A stretch of DNA of 45,904 nt from JBLHKW01 sp047618565 (GTDB lineage: Bacteria > Planctomycetota > UBA1135 > GCA-002686595): NCBI GenBank assembly GCA_047618565.1, contig JBLHKW010000015.1, positions 1 through 45,904 on the forward strand, written 5' to 3'. The position numbers and the translations under genes are program-made. The notes under the pieces were generated by a model that saw only the letters and a program-made list of their open reading frames with translations, was not told the origin of the DNA and did not search any database. This document shows, in pieces, positions 9,564 to 16,944 of this stretch; position 1 is the first letter of the stretch; each line of letters begins with the position of its first letter.

Positions 9564-9796
9564 ACCCCGGCCCTTCAACCGGACCTTTCGGCCTCGATCT
9601 ACTGATTAGTCCCTTTCGGAACGGCCAGGGCCAGCTGTTGTCATCGCGACCGACCAGACACCTAACTCAATACGTGGAATCACCTTAGGCGATCGCAGAC
9701 GACGCGAACCCCACCTGACAGCCCTGGCGAGTACAACGCCTGGCCACGGCCCGACCCAGGGACCCACACCAAAACCATGCAGCTCGGAACTTCACC

Positions 9797-10366
9797 ATGT
9801 CGTCCTCGATAGCCCTTCTCGAGCCCCTCCTGGACCTGCTCCCCCTGGACCACCTGCCGCGCACCGGCTGGGTCCTGCGCGGGATCTCGACCCCGGAATC
9901 CGTCGCTGGCCACATCCTGGGCACCGCACACCTGGCCCTGGCCCTGGCGCCGAGGGTGAGCCCGCCCCTGGACCTCGGCCGGACCCTGGCCATGGCCCTC
10001 CTGCACGATGCCCCCGAGGCCCGCAGCGGGGACCTCCCGCGGCCCGCCAGCGCCGAGCTCCCGGCGGGCGCCAAGGTCGCCATGGAGGACAGCATCGCCG
10101 AGTCCCTGATCGGTGGTATGGGCCCGCTACCCCTCGCCCACTGGCAGGAGTACGGAGCCGGCGAGTCCCGTGAGGCGCGCTTTGTACGCATCTGCGACCG
10201 CTTGCAGCTGGGTGTGCGCCTGGTCGGCTACCTGCGCGCCGGCGCCCGCGGCCTGAGCGAGTTTGCCCCCGCGCTGGCTGACCTCGACTGCTCCGACTTC
10301 CGCGCCGCCGGCGAGATGCAGGCCGAGATCCTGCGTGCCGTCGAGGATGCGGTGACGAACCGATAG
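9797..10366 (+). CDS. HD-domain hydrolase (YfbR/HDDC2-like)
   Basis: 189-residue putative metal-dependent phosphohydrolase. HD-superfamily residues are in order: His39 in ESVAGH, His70-Asp71 in LLHDAPEA with Glu74, and Asp134 in RICDRLQLG. The spacing and the ESVAGH/HD..E pattern resemble the YfbR/HDDC2 5'-deoxynucleotidase type, so a nucleotide monophosphate substrate is a reasonable guess, not shown. Predicted cytosolic. Transcribed away from the aroF operon; the next gene starts 31 bases downstream. Confidence 0.75.
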   Translation: MSSSIALLEPLLDLLPLDHLPRTGWVLRGISTPESVAGHILGTAHLALALAPRVSPPLDLGRTLAMALLHDAPEARSGDLPRPASAELPAGAKVAMEDSIAESLIGGMGPLPLAHWQEYGAGESREARFVRICDRLQLGVRLVGYLRAGARGLSEFAPALADLDCSDFRAAGEMQAEILRAVEDAVTNR

Positions 10367-10397
10367 GGCCCCACCGCACGGCTGTCCCCCCCAAGCG

Positions 10398-11459
10398 ATG
10401 GAAAGCGAACCGAGGATCGCTATCCGGGGCCCCGGCTCCTACTTTCCTGCCGTGCGCGTGCTCACCTGGATTCCGATAGTCGCCCTGCTGCTCCTGCTGG
10501 GAATGGCCTGGGTCGCCTTCCGATCGGAGCGACCGTTCACGTTCGAGTTCGACGAGCCGCCCGCGGCCAACACCCTCGCCGACCCGCTCGTCGTGGGCAT
10601 CGCCCTCGGTGAAGAGACGCTCAGCGGGACCGTGCTGACAGAGGCTGGCCGTCCCGTGCGCGAGGCGCTGGTCAAGCTCCAGAGGGGAGTTCGGCTGCTC
10701 TTCGCCTACAGCGATGCCGAGGGTCATTTCAGGATCCCGGGGGTCGACCCCGGCGAGCACGCATTGACCGTCGTCGCGCGCGGACACCTACCGGTGGTGT
10801 TCCAGGCCCTGGCCGGAGAGACACCGGTCAAACTGCGGCTCGGCGCGCCCATCGCGAACCCGCCCGCGGTCCCGGCGAGCGAGCAGACCGACCTGCACCT
10901 GACGCTCCAGTCGCTGACCGATGACGGGGACACGAGCCGCCTCGAGCTGGTACTCGAGCCCCTCGATGACGACATCCTTGCAAGCCCGACGTTTCCGCGC
11001 CTGAGCCCCTTCGCCACCGACGGAGCATGCACGGTCCCGGGCCTGGCCCATGGCCGCTACCGCGCACTGGTGATCCCGCACTGGGCCCATGGCGGGACCT
11101 GGCCCGACCTGCTCACGGACCTGGACGGACCGGGACGAGTGATCGAGCACCCCGCCGACGGCGACCAGGATCTCGAGCTGCGAGCGGGCGAGATCCGCGG
11201 ACGTATCACGGACATCCAGACGCATGTGAGCCAGGGTGTCGAGTTCATCGGCGGAGCCCTGATCATCGTGCGACCCGCGACTGCCGGAACGGAGCCCGAC
11301 GCGCGCATCTGGCCGCCGGCGCAGACGGACGAGCAAGGTACTTTCCTGGTCCGTGATCTGCCCCCCGGCCGCTACCTCGTGACCGTACATGTGGGCGACC
11401 GACGCATCGAACGTGAGGTGACGGTCTACGCGGCCGCCACGACGACCCTCGATCTGTAG
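10398..11459 (+). CDS. Membrane-anchored carboxypeptidase-regulatory-like protein
   Basis: 353 residues. A short basic N-terminus is followed by one membrane segment (about residues 20-40, LTWIPIVALLLLLGMAWVAF). An extracytoplasmic part then holds two beta-sandwich segments of the CarboxypepD_reg type: GTVLTEAGRPVREALVKL...DAEGHFRIPGV near 75-120, and GRITD...DEQGTFLVRDLPPGRYLVTV near 265-340. Such domains are structural or binding modules with no catalytic residues. Function unknown. It lies 15 bases upstream of the rhodanese-like gene, so the two are probably co-transcribed. Confidence 0.65.
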   Translation: MESEPRIAIRGPGSYFPAVRVLTWIPIVALLLLLGMAWVAFRSERPFTFEFDEPPAANTLADPLVVGIALGEETLSGTVLTEAGRPVREALVKLQRGVRLLFAYSDAEGHFRIPGVDPGEHALTVVARGHLPVVFQALAGETPVKLRLGAPIANPPAVPASEQTDLHLTLQSLTDDGDTSRLELVLEPLDDDILASPTFPRLSPFATDGACTVPGLAHGRYRALVIPHWAHGGTWPDLLTDLDGPGRVIEHPADGDQDLELRAGEIRGRITDIQTHVSQGVEFIGGALIIVRPATAGTEPDARIWPPAQTDEQGTFLVRDLPPGRYLVTVHVGDRRIEREVTVYAAATTTLDL

Positions 11460-11474
11460 CGAGCGCTTGCGCCC

Positions 11475-11888
11475 ATGGAAACCCAGACGAATGCCACCCG
11501 AAGCCGCTCCAGGGTCGCGCGCTGGCTGATCGCGGTGCCCACGATATTGCTGGCCCTCGCCGGCGGTGCCTACCTCGTGCTGTACCCCAGCGCCGCGCAG
11601 CTCGACGCCATCCACAATGCCCTGGATGAGGGCGCCTTCCTGCTGGATGTGCGCAGTGCGCGCGAGTACGCGGCCGGCCACCTCGAGGGCGCCCTCAACA
11701 TTCCCGTCGGCGACCTGGCCCAACGCCTCGAAGAGGTCCCCCGGGGACGGCCCGTGGTCGTGTACTGAACAGCTGGCGTGCGCAGCGCCCGTGCGGCGCG
11801 AATCCTGGAATCCGAGGAACACGAGGTTCTGGACCTCGGTCCGATGCGTTGCGGAGCCGATGTGGGGCTGCTTCGCTCGAATCCCTGA
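11475..11888 (+). CDS. Membrane-anchored rhodanese-like protein with in-frame TGA at the catalytic Cys (candidate selenoprotein)
   Basis: Read up to the first TGA (11766-11768), the product has 97 residues and stops just before the active-site loop of a rhodanese domain. Read through that TGA, the frame continues for 39 sense codons to TGA 11886-11888, giving 137 residues. Residue 98 is then the TGA, in VVVY-U-TAGVRSARAARIL, which matches the rhodanese CxxxxR[ST] loop exactly (U98, R103, S104). Upstream features are an N-terminal membrane anchor (about 15-37), LLDVRSAREYAAGHLEGALNI, and a strand ending at VVVY. The most economical reading is selenocysteine in place of the catalytic thiol; a single-base TGC to TGA nonsense mutation is the alternative. 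A GC-rich hairpin follows the TGA. The substrate is unknown. Confidence 0.7.
11775..11789 (+). promoter_or_regulatory. Possible SECIS-like hairpin after the in-frame TGA
   Basis: GGCG-TGCGCAG-CGCC forms a short stem-loop whose apical loop has a G in its second position, starting seven bases after the TGA. Bacterial SECIS elements lie just downstream of the UGA and usually have a G early in the loop, but this loop is nearer to the UGA and the stem shorter than typical. Overlapping alternative stems exist (for example GCGC at 11780-11783 with 11796-11799). Suggestive only. Confidence 0.3.
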
Positions 11889-11984
11889 GCCGGTGCGCGT
11901 CCGCCGGGGCCAACGGCGTATAGTGCCAGCACCCCCCGTGGGTCCACTCGACGCGTCCCCGCTGCCTTTAGAAAAGGAGGTTCC

Positions 11985-12959
11985 ATGATCCCGATGCTCG
12001 TCTACGTCCTTGGAGCCTTCCTGCTCTTCGGATTCGCCTCGATGTTCTACGTCTATCGGCTGCGCGGCACGATGCGCTATGCCGGAGTGCGCGAGTACGT
12101 TCGCAAGGGCTGGCCGATGTTCACGCCGCTCAACTGCCTGCTCTACGCAGGCACCGAGCCGCGCGCCCGCAAGCCTTTCATGGACCTGGCGGAGTTTCCC
12201 GAACTCGAGCTCCTGCGCGAGAACTGGGAGGTCATGCGCGAGGAGGGCCTCGAGCTGCAGAGGTCCGGGTTCTTCGACGACAGGAAACAGGCGGGTGCCA
12301 GCCGTTACGACATCGGGTTCCGGACCTTCTTCAAGTACGGCTGGAGGCGCTTCTATCTCAAGTGGTACGGCTACTACCACGAGTCGGCCATGAAGCTCTG
12401 TCCGAAGACCACCGAGATCCTGCGCCAGGCTGGCTTCGTGAACGGAGCCATGTTCTCGCTACTCACGCCGCGCTCGGTGCTGACGCGCCACCTCGACCCG
12501 GCAGCCTGCTCCCTGCGCTACCACCTGGGACTGTCGACGCCGAATTCCGATGACTGTTTCATCAGCGTCGATGGGCAGACGCGCAGCTGGCGCGACGGCG
12601 AGGGGATCATGTTCGACGAAACGTACCTGCACAGTGTGCGCAACGACACGGACGACTTTCGCCTGATCCTGATGTGCGACGTCGAACGACCGATGAACCT
12701 CCTCGGTCGTTTCGTCAACTACTTCCCCAAGATCTGGCTGAAGGCCAGCATCGTCCCCAACATGGAGGGCGACCGCTGCGGCCTGGCCAACAAGCTCTTC
12801 CTGGGCATCGCGCCGATCCTGGCGCGCCTGAAGAACCTCAAGAAGACCAACCGCCCGCTCTACAAGGTCGTGAAGTGGGCCATCAACCTCGTCATCGCAG
12901 TCATCGCACTCGGCGCCCTGGCGGGCCTCGTGAGTGGCATCTGGTGGCTGGTCTCCTGA
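11985..12959 (+). CDS. LpxO-like aspartyl/asparaginyl beta-hydroxylase family protein
   Basis: 324 residues. Fe(II)/2-oxoglutarate dioxygenase closely patterned on LpxO, which 2-hydroxylates lipid A acyl chains. Features are an N-terminal membrane segment (3-24), FFKYGWRRFYLKWYGYYHESA, the iron ligands His169 and Asp171 in RHLDP, SLRYHLGLSTPN, VDG..RSWRDGEG, FDETYLHSVRN with His216, and a C-terminal membrane segment near 298-322. ATG 11985 has an ideal AAGGAGG. The call suggests an outer membrane with hydroxylated lipid A or a similar lipid, but the substrate is an inference. It is 96 bases downstream of the rhodanese-like gene and convergent with arsM. Confidence 0.82.
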   Translation: MIPMLVYVLGAFLLFGFASMFYVYRLRGTMRYAGVREYVRKGWPMFTPLNCLLYAGTEPRARKPFMDLAEFPELELLRENWEVMREEGLELQRSGFFDDRKQAGASRYDIGFRTFFKYGWRRFYLKWYGYYHESAMKLCPKTTEILRQAGFVNGAMFSLLTPRSVLTRHLDPAACSLRYHLGLSTPNSDDCFISVDGQTRSWRDGEGIMFDETYLHSVRNDTDDFRLILMCDVERPMNLLGRFVNYFPKIWLKASIVPNMEGDRCGLANKLFLGIAPILARLKNLKKTNRPLYKVVKWAINLVIAVIALGALAGLVSGIWWLVS

Positions 12960-12979
12960 GCGACTCTTGACTCGCCCGA

Positions 12980-13867
12980 CTATGCGGGCATCGAGGCCTG
13001 GAACTTGGCGCTCCAGACCTTGCCTACCACGCCCCGCGCGGCGGCGCGGATCTGCTCGGAGCTGAGGGCCGTGGAAGCATCGCAAGCATCCCCTTCCGCG
13101 TCCAGAGAGACGATGCTCAGCAACTGGTCCTCATCGTAGACCAGGCGCTCGACCACCGTCACGTCGACCAGGCCCGCGGCCTCGAGGCCCGCGACGTACT
13201 GATCCTCCGAGATGGCGCCACCTATACAGGCGGCGCGCACGGCCGCGTGCTGTCGTAGCTCCTCCGGGAGCTGTTCGACGACGATATCGGAGATCGAGAT
13301 CCGTCCACCGGGCTTCAGGGTGCGTGCCAGCTCGCCGAACACAGCGTCCTTGTCCGGCGAGAGGTTGATCACGCAGTTCGAGATGACCCAGTCGGCGGAT
13401 GCGTCCTCGAGCGGCAGCTGTTCGATGACACCCTTGCGCACGTCGACGTTGCTCACACCGGCGCGTTCGATGTTCCGGCGTGCCTCTTCGATCATGGCGT
13501 CGGTCATGTCGATGCCGATGACCTGTCCCTGCGGCCCGACCTTTTTCGACGCGATCAACAGGTCCAGGCCTGCTCCCGAGCCAAGGTCGACCACGGTCTG
13601 GCCCGCCAGGACGTCGGAGAACGCGAGCGGGTTCCCGCAGCCAAACGAGCTCCCGAGAGCCTGCTCCGGCACGTCCGCCGCGTCCGAGCTGTAGTCCACG
13701 AGCTTCGCGGCACTTCCATGGGGTTGAGTCTCCGCGCTGACCGTGCCGCAGCACCCGGGCGCGGAGGCGCTCTCCCCCGGGTTGGTTGGCGTGAGGGAAC
13801 GACCCAGGGCGCGCTCGTAGGACCTGGACACTTCAGCGTGGATGTCTGCGTTGGACTGCTCGGGCAT
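12980..13867 (-). CDS. arsM: Arsenite S-adenosylmethionine methyltransferase ArsM
   Basis: 295 residues. Methylates As(III) with SAM. SAM-binding motif VVDLGSGAGLDLL, then GIDMTDAMIE. The three arsenic-binding cysteines known in the family have clear counterparts: FGCGNP, SNCVINLSPDK and AACIGGAIS. An additional CC pair lies near residues 39-40, a common ArsM N-terminal feature. ATG 13867 is preceded by AAGAGAAG. It is the second gene of an arsR-arsM operon (25-base gap), so expression is probably arsenite-inducible. Confidence 0.93.
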   Translation of the reverse strand: MPEQSNADIHAEVSRSYERALGRSLTPTNPGESASAPGCCGTVSAETQPHGSAAKLVDYSSDAADVPEQALGSSFGCGNPLAFSDVLAGQTVVDLGSGAGLDLLIASKKVGPQGQVIGIDMTDAMIEEARRNIERAGVSNVDVRKGVIEQLPLEDASADWVISNCVINLSPDKDAVFGELARTLKPGGRISISDIVVEQLPEELRQHAAVRAACIGGAISEDQYVAGLEAAGLVDVTVVERLVYDEDQLLSIVSLDAEGDACDASTALSSEQIRAAARGVVGKVWSAKFQASMPA

Positions 13868-13892
13868 GGGTCTTCTCTTTCAAAACGGGCTA

Positions 13893-14309
13893 TCAAGAAT
13901 TGTGTTCGGAATCGGGCTCTGTCGGCCCCGAGGGAGGCGCGGCGACCGGATCGCAGCACTCGTTGGCGGCCCCCGTACGCCTGTCGAGCACGGCCGCTCG
14001 CACGGAGTCGATCGCGTCGGCCAGATCGCGCAGGCGAGTGCTCAGGTCCTCGGCGCGCAGGCTGTAACGGACCTCTCGACCGGCTTTCTCGGCCTGCAGG
14101 ACCCCCACCGCCTTCAGGGCAGCCAGGTGGCGCGAGACCCCGGAGATGTGAACCCCGCAGCAACTCTGGACCTCGGTCACGGTCAGTGGCCGGGCCGAGA
14201 GCAGCAGGCGAGTCACCACCTGGAGCCGGACCGGGTCCGACAGGCTCTTGAAGAAATCGGGGGACAGCAGGCGCTCCATGCCGTCCGGGCAGCAGATATC
14301 GTCGTTCAT
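13893..14309 (-). CDS. arsR: ArsR-family transcriptional repressor
   Basis: 138 residues with a winged helix-turn-helix: FKSLSDPVRLQVVTRLLL, VTEVQSCCGVHISGVSRHLAALK and VLQAEKAGREVRYSL. It lacks the classical ELCVCDL arsenic motif. Instead it has Cys6-Cys7 at the N-terminus, Cys50-Cys51 in the DNA-binding helix region and a C-terminal CC, resembling the alternative layout where N-terminal cysteines of one subunit bind As(III) together with a cysteine of the other. ATG 14309, preceded by GGTGAG, is preferred over an upstream in-frame ATG (14399) because the domain begins here and the operator-like repeat lies just upstream. Confidence 0.9.
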   Translation of the reverse strand: MNDDICCPDGMERLLSPDFFKSLSDPVRLQVVTRLLLSARPLTVTEVQSCCGVHISGVSRHLAALKAVGVLQAEKAGREVRYSLRAEDLSTRLRDLADAIDSVRAAVLDRRTGAANECCDPVAAPPSGPTEPDSEHNS

Positions 14310-14326
14310 CTCACCGGAACAGTAGC

Positions 14327-14350
14327 ATATTTGTGCAACCGTGCAACTAT
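14327..14350 (-). promoter_or_regulatory. ArsR operator candidate
   Basis: An imperfect inverted repeat ATAGTTG-N10-CAAATAT (minus strand) lies 18 bases upstream of arsR. It has the AT-rich outer half-sites typical of ArsR/SmtB operators. It contains two GTTGCAC copies in tandem and a TATGCT that could be a -10. Confidence 0.45.
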
Positions 14351-14472
14351 CTATTGAAGATCTCCCCCACGAACTGGAGTGAACGTGGGCGCCAGCCACC
14401 CTGCCGGGCCGGGGTCGAGGGGAATGGCAAGATTTCCAGGCGTGCGGTCATGCAGCGCGTCGACAACGGAAC

Positions 14473-15060
14473 ATGCCTGTTGTCGACGACATCCTCGCCG
14501 GCGTGATCGCGGCCATCGCCCTGGCCGGCGGCGGCGCCTTCCTGTACCTGCGCGGGGGCAGGATAGGCATGGCCTGGAGGAACGCTGCGGATCAGCTCGG
14601 CCTCACCTACGGCGAGAAGGGTCGGTGCGGCCCACGATCCCTCAGGGGCCAGCTCGGCGAATGCGAGGTATTCGTCGATACGGATGTGGACCGGCATGTC
14701 GAGGAGATCACGAGCTCGACCTGTTACGAACTGCGGTACCCGAAGACCGGTTTCGAGTTCCGCCTGCAGCATTCCAGGGGCTTCCGGCGTGTGGCGGGCC
14801 TGTTCGATTCCCGCAGGGTCGCGATGGGCGTGAACGAATTCGATCGGTCCGTCATCGTGAAGGCCCTCGGCGTCAGGAACATCCGCGCCTACCTGCCCCC
14901 CCGGCGCCAGGCCGCAGTCGCGGAACTGATGCGCGTCTGTCCGGGCGCGGTGGTCGAGAACGGTCGGGTGAGCTGGAGAGCAGGCAACGAGACGACCTCG
15001 ACGGCACGGCTCGAAACCGTGCTCGGGCACATGACGTCGTTCGTCGTTCGCATGGGCTGA
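14473..15060 (+). CDS. Hypothetical membrane-anchored protein
   Basis: 195 residues. A single N-terminal membrane segment (about 8-27, AGVIAAIALAGGGAFLYL) is followed by a soluble region with LGLTYGEKG, TGFEFRLQHSRGFRR and a C-terminal Arg-rich part. Coding character looks real, but I recognise no family. Predicted to face the cytosol or periplasm from a single anchor; no functional clue from neighbours. Confidence 0.55.
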   Translation: MPVVDDILAGVIAAIALAGGGAFLYLRGGRIGMAWRNAADQLGLTYGEKGRCGPRSLRGQLGECEVFVDTDVDRHVEEITSSTCYELRYPKTGFEFRLQHSRGFRRVAGLFDSRRVAMGVNEFDRSVIVKALGVRNIRAYLPPRRQAAVAELMRVCPGAVVENGRVSWRAGNETTSTARLETVLGHMTSFVVRMG

Positions 15061-15204
15061 TCGCCGTTCAAACCGCTCTCGGAAATCCGGATTGCTGGCC
15101 ACTGGGGGCGCGCAATGGCCCGTAACGGCCCATGCGGTCGACAAGAACGGCCAGCGGCACTATCCTGTTGGAGTAGATAAACGACACCAACCGGAGGATG
15201 ACGA

Positions 15205-16725
15205 ATGCGCCTGCCCATGTTCTGCCTTCAATCCATCGGGTGTTTAGCGACAAGCATTGCACCCTGCCTGGCGTCGGTCGCTGGCGATGAACCGCCCATC
15301 CCGTTCACGGAAGTGGCGGTCGCGCGCGGCTTGAATTACGTGTTCGCAGTGAACGGCGCAATGTACGGCGCCGGAGTGGCCTTCGCCGACCTCGACATGG
15401 ACGGCGACCCGGACGTCGTACTGCTGGGCAACGGGCACCGGACGGTGGGTATCTTCGAGAATGACGGCATCGGTCGATACACCGACCGCTCGTTGCTCAG
15501 CCCCATCGGCCCGCTCCCGGGCGCGACCGGTATCGCGGCAGCGGACTACGACGGCGACGGAGATCTGGATCTCTACATCTCGGTGCACGACGGAGCCAAC
15601 GCGCTGCTGCGCAACGAGGGCGGTTTCGTCTTCAGGGACATGGCCGCAGGAGCTGGCGTGAACGACGGTGGCAAGGCGCAGGGAGCCGCATGGGGTGACT
15701 ACGACCGGGATGGCTGGCTCGACCTGTACGTCGCAAACCACGATCAGCTCGAAGGCGCAAACCTGCTCTATCGCAACCAGGGCGACGGCACCTTTGTGGA
15801 TATCGCGGCGGCCCTGGGAGTCGAGATGACGAAACATGGTGCGACGTTCCACGCGACGTTCTTCGATTACAACCACGACCGGCTTCCGGACATCTACCTG
15901 TGCAGTGATCGCGGAGAGTTCTGCACCCTGGCCACGAACCACCTGTTCAAGAACCAGGGGACGACGTTTGTCGAGGTGACCGAGGAGACCGGAACCGAGG
16001 CCTGCGTGGGCTGCATGGGCACCGCGGTCGGCGACTTTGACGCCAACGGCTTCACGGACCTGTACTGCACCAATCTGCCCTTCGGAAACGTCCTGATGCT
16101 CAATGAGGGCGATGCCACGTTCACCGAACAAGCTCTACCCGCGGGCGTCGCCGCCTATCTCCTCAGCTGGGGAACGCTCTTCTTCGACTACGACAACGAC
16201 TCCTTCCTCGATCTGTACGTCTGTGGCCTGGGCCCGAATCGCCTGTTCGAGAACAAGCTGTCCTGGCCCTGCCCGGACGTCGCTATCGAGATGGGCGTCG
16301 ACACCGATGTGTACTCGAAGTGCTTCGCAGTCGCGGATATCGACGGTGACGGCGACGTGGACATGCTGGTCGAGGGCGACAACGTTCCCGTCCAGCTCTT
16401 CCTCAACAACGAGGGCACGCGCCGCAACTGGCTACAGGTCAAGGTGTTCGGCAGCTCGGCCAACACCCAGGCCATCGGGGCACGGGTCGACATCCGCACA
16501 GGGGAACGCCATCAATTCTGCGAGGTCCAGGCCGGCGTCGGATTCAAGTCCAGCTCGAGCCTCGTGATCTCCTTTGGCCTTGCCGAAGCCACCGTCGTCG
16601 ACGAGTTGACCGTGGAATGGCCGCTGGGCGGCACGACCACCCTGAACAACGTCCTGATCAACCGGCGGGTGACGATCCACGAGGGCCTCCCGCCTGTATC
16701 GCCACGGAGCCCGCAGGGGCAGTAG
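15205..16725 (+). CDS. Secreted FG-GAP/VCBS repeat protein with ASPIC/UnbV domain
   Basis: 506 residues with an N-terminal signal peptide (about 1-26). Repeated FG-GAP/VCBS-like blades carry Asp-rich calcium-type loops: DLDMDGDPDVVL, DYDGDGDLDLYI, DYDRDGWLDLYV, DYNHDRLPDIYL, DFDANGFTDLYC, DYDNDSFLDLYV and DIDGDGDVDMLV. These predict a beta-propeller. The C-terminus (about 415-500) matches ASPIC/UnbV (NWLQVKV...GARVDI..G......V.AG.GF.SSSS...FGL.......LTVEWP.G). Extracytoplasmic; such proteins are abundant in Planctomycetota and their ligands are mostly unknown. Confidence 0.85.
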   Translation: MRLPMFCLQSIGCLATSIAPCLASVAGDEPPIPFTEVAVARGLNYVFAVNGAMYGAGVAFADLDMDGDPDVVLLGNGHRTVGIFENDGIGRYTDRSLLSPIGPLPGATGIAAADYDGDGDLDLYISVHDGANALLRNEGGFVFRDMAAGAGVNDGGKAQGAAWGDYDRDGWLDLYVANHDQLEGANLLYRNQGDGTFVDIAAALGVEMTKHGATFHATFFDYNHDRLPDIYLCSDRGEFCTLATNHLFKNQGTTFVEVTEETGTEACVGCMGTAVGDFDANGFTDLYCTNLPFGNVLMLNEGDATFTEQALPAGVAAYLLSWGTLFFDYDNDSFLDLYVCGLGPNRLFENKLSWPCPDVAIEMGVDTDVYSKCFAVADIDGDGDVDMLVEGDNVPVQLFLNNEGTRRNWLQVKVFGSSANTQAIGARVDIRTGERHQFCEVQAGVGFKSSSSLVISFGLAEATVVDELTVEWPLGGTTTLNNVLINRRVTIHEGLPPVSPRSPQGQ

Positions 16726-16944
16726 GGCCCGCAGCACGACACTGAGAGTTCCATTCGGAGCCGGTCAAGATCTGGCCCGCCGGGTTGGACTGGTTCGTAG
16801 GGTCGATCGTGCGCGAGATGTTGCCGGCCGGATCCGTGAGAGGACCGCGAGACACGGGCGAGATTCCAGAAAAAGTGCCCGCCCCACCAGCTGGGCTGCC
16901 GTCCTTCAGCGCCAGCACGTCATACTGCTCGCGCCCTGATTGCC
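16726..16944 (-). pseudogene. Probable eroded C-terminal gene fragment
   Basis: The minus strand between two plus-strand genes translates into protein-like sequence without a start: YDVLALKDGSPAGGAGTF, then LTDPAGNISRTIDPTNQ and GQILTGSEWNSQC. The end resembles the C-terminal module of the matrixin at 40548-41903 (G..QNFQFWFRDPMGPGG), but the expected FQFWYRDP is damaged and the frame runs into the 3' end of the FG-GAP gene. I read it as the remnant of a gene for a secreted protein of this lineage; chance similarity is possible. Confidence 0.35.

Noticed and set aside
9483..9578. TTG start at 9578 for DAHP synthase
   Set aside because: It would precede the predicted -10 and -35 elements and adds 32 residues not needed by the family; ATG 9482 or 9497 fits better.
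11769..11988. Frameshift as the explanation for the short rhodanese
   Set aside because: The continuation is in the same frame as the part before the TGA, so only a stop codon and not a frameshift interrupts it.
10788..12380. 530-codon minus-strand frame
   Set aside because: It crosses three plus-strand genes with good motifs and has His/Arg/Gly-rich antisense composition.
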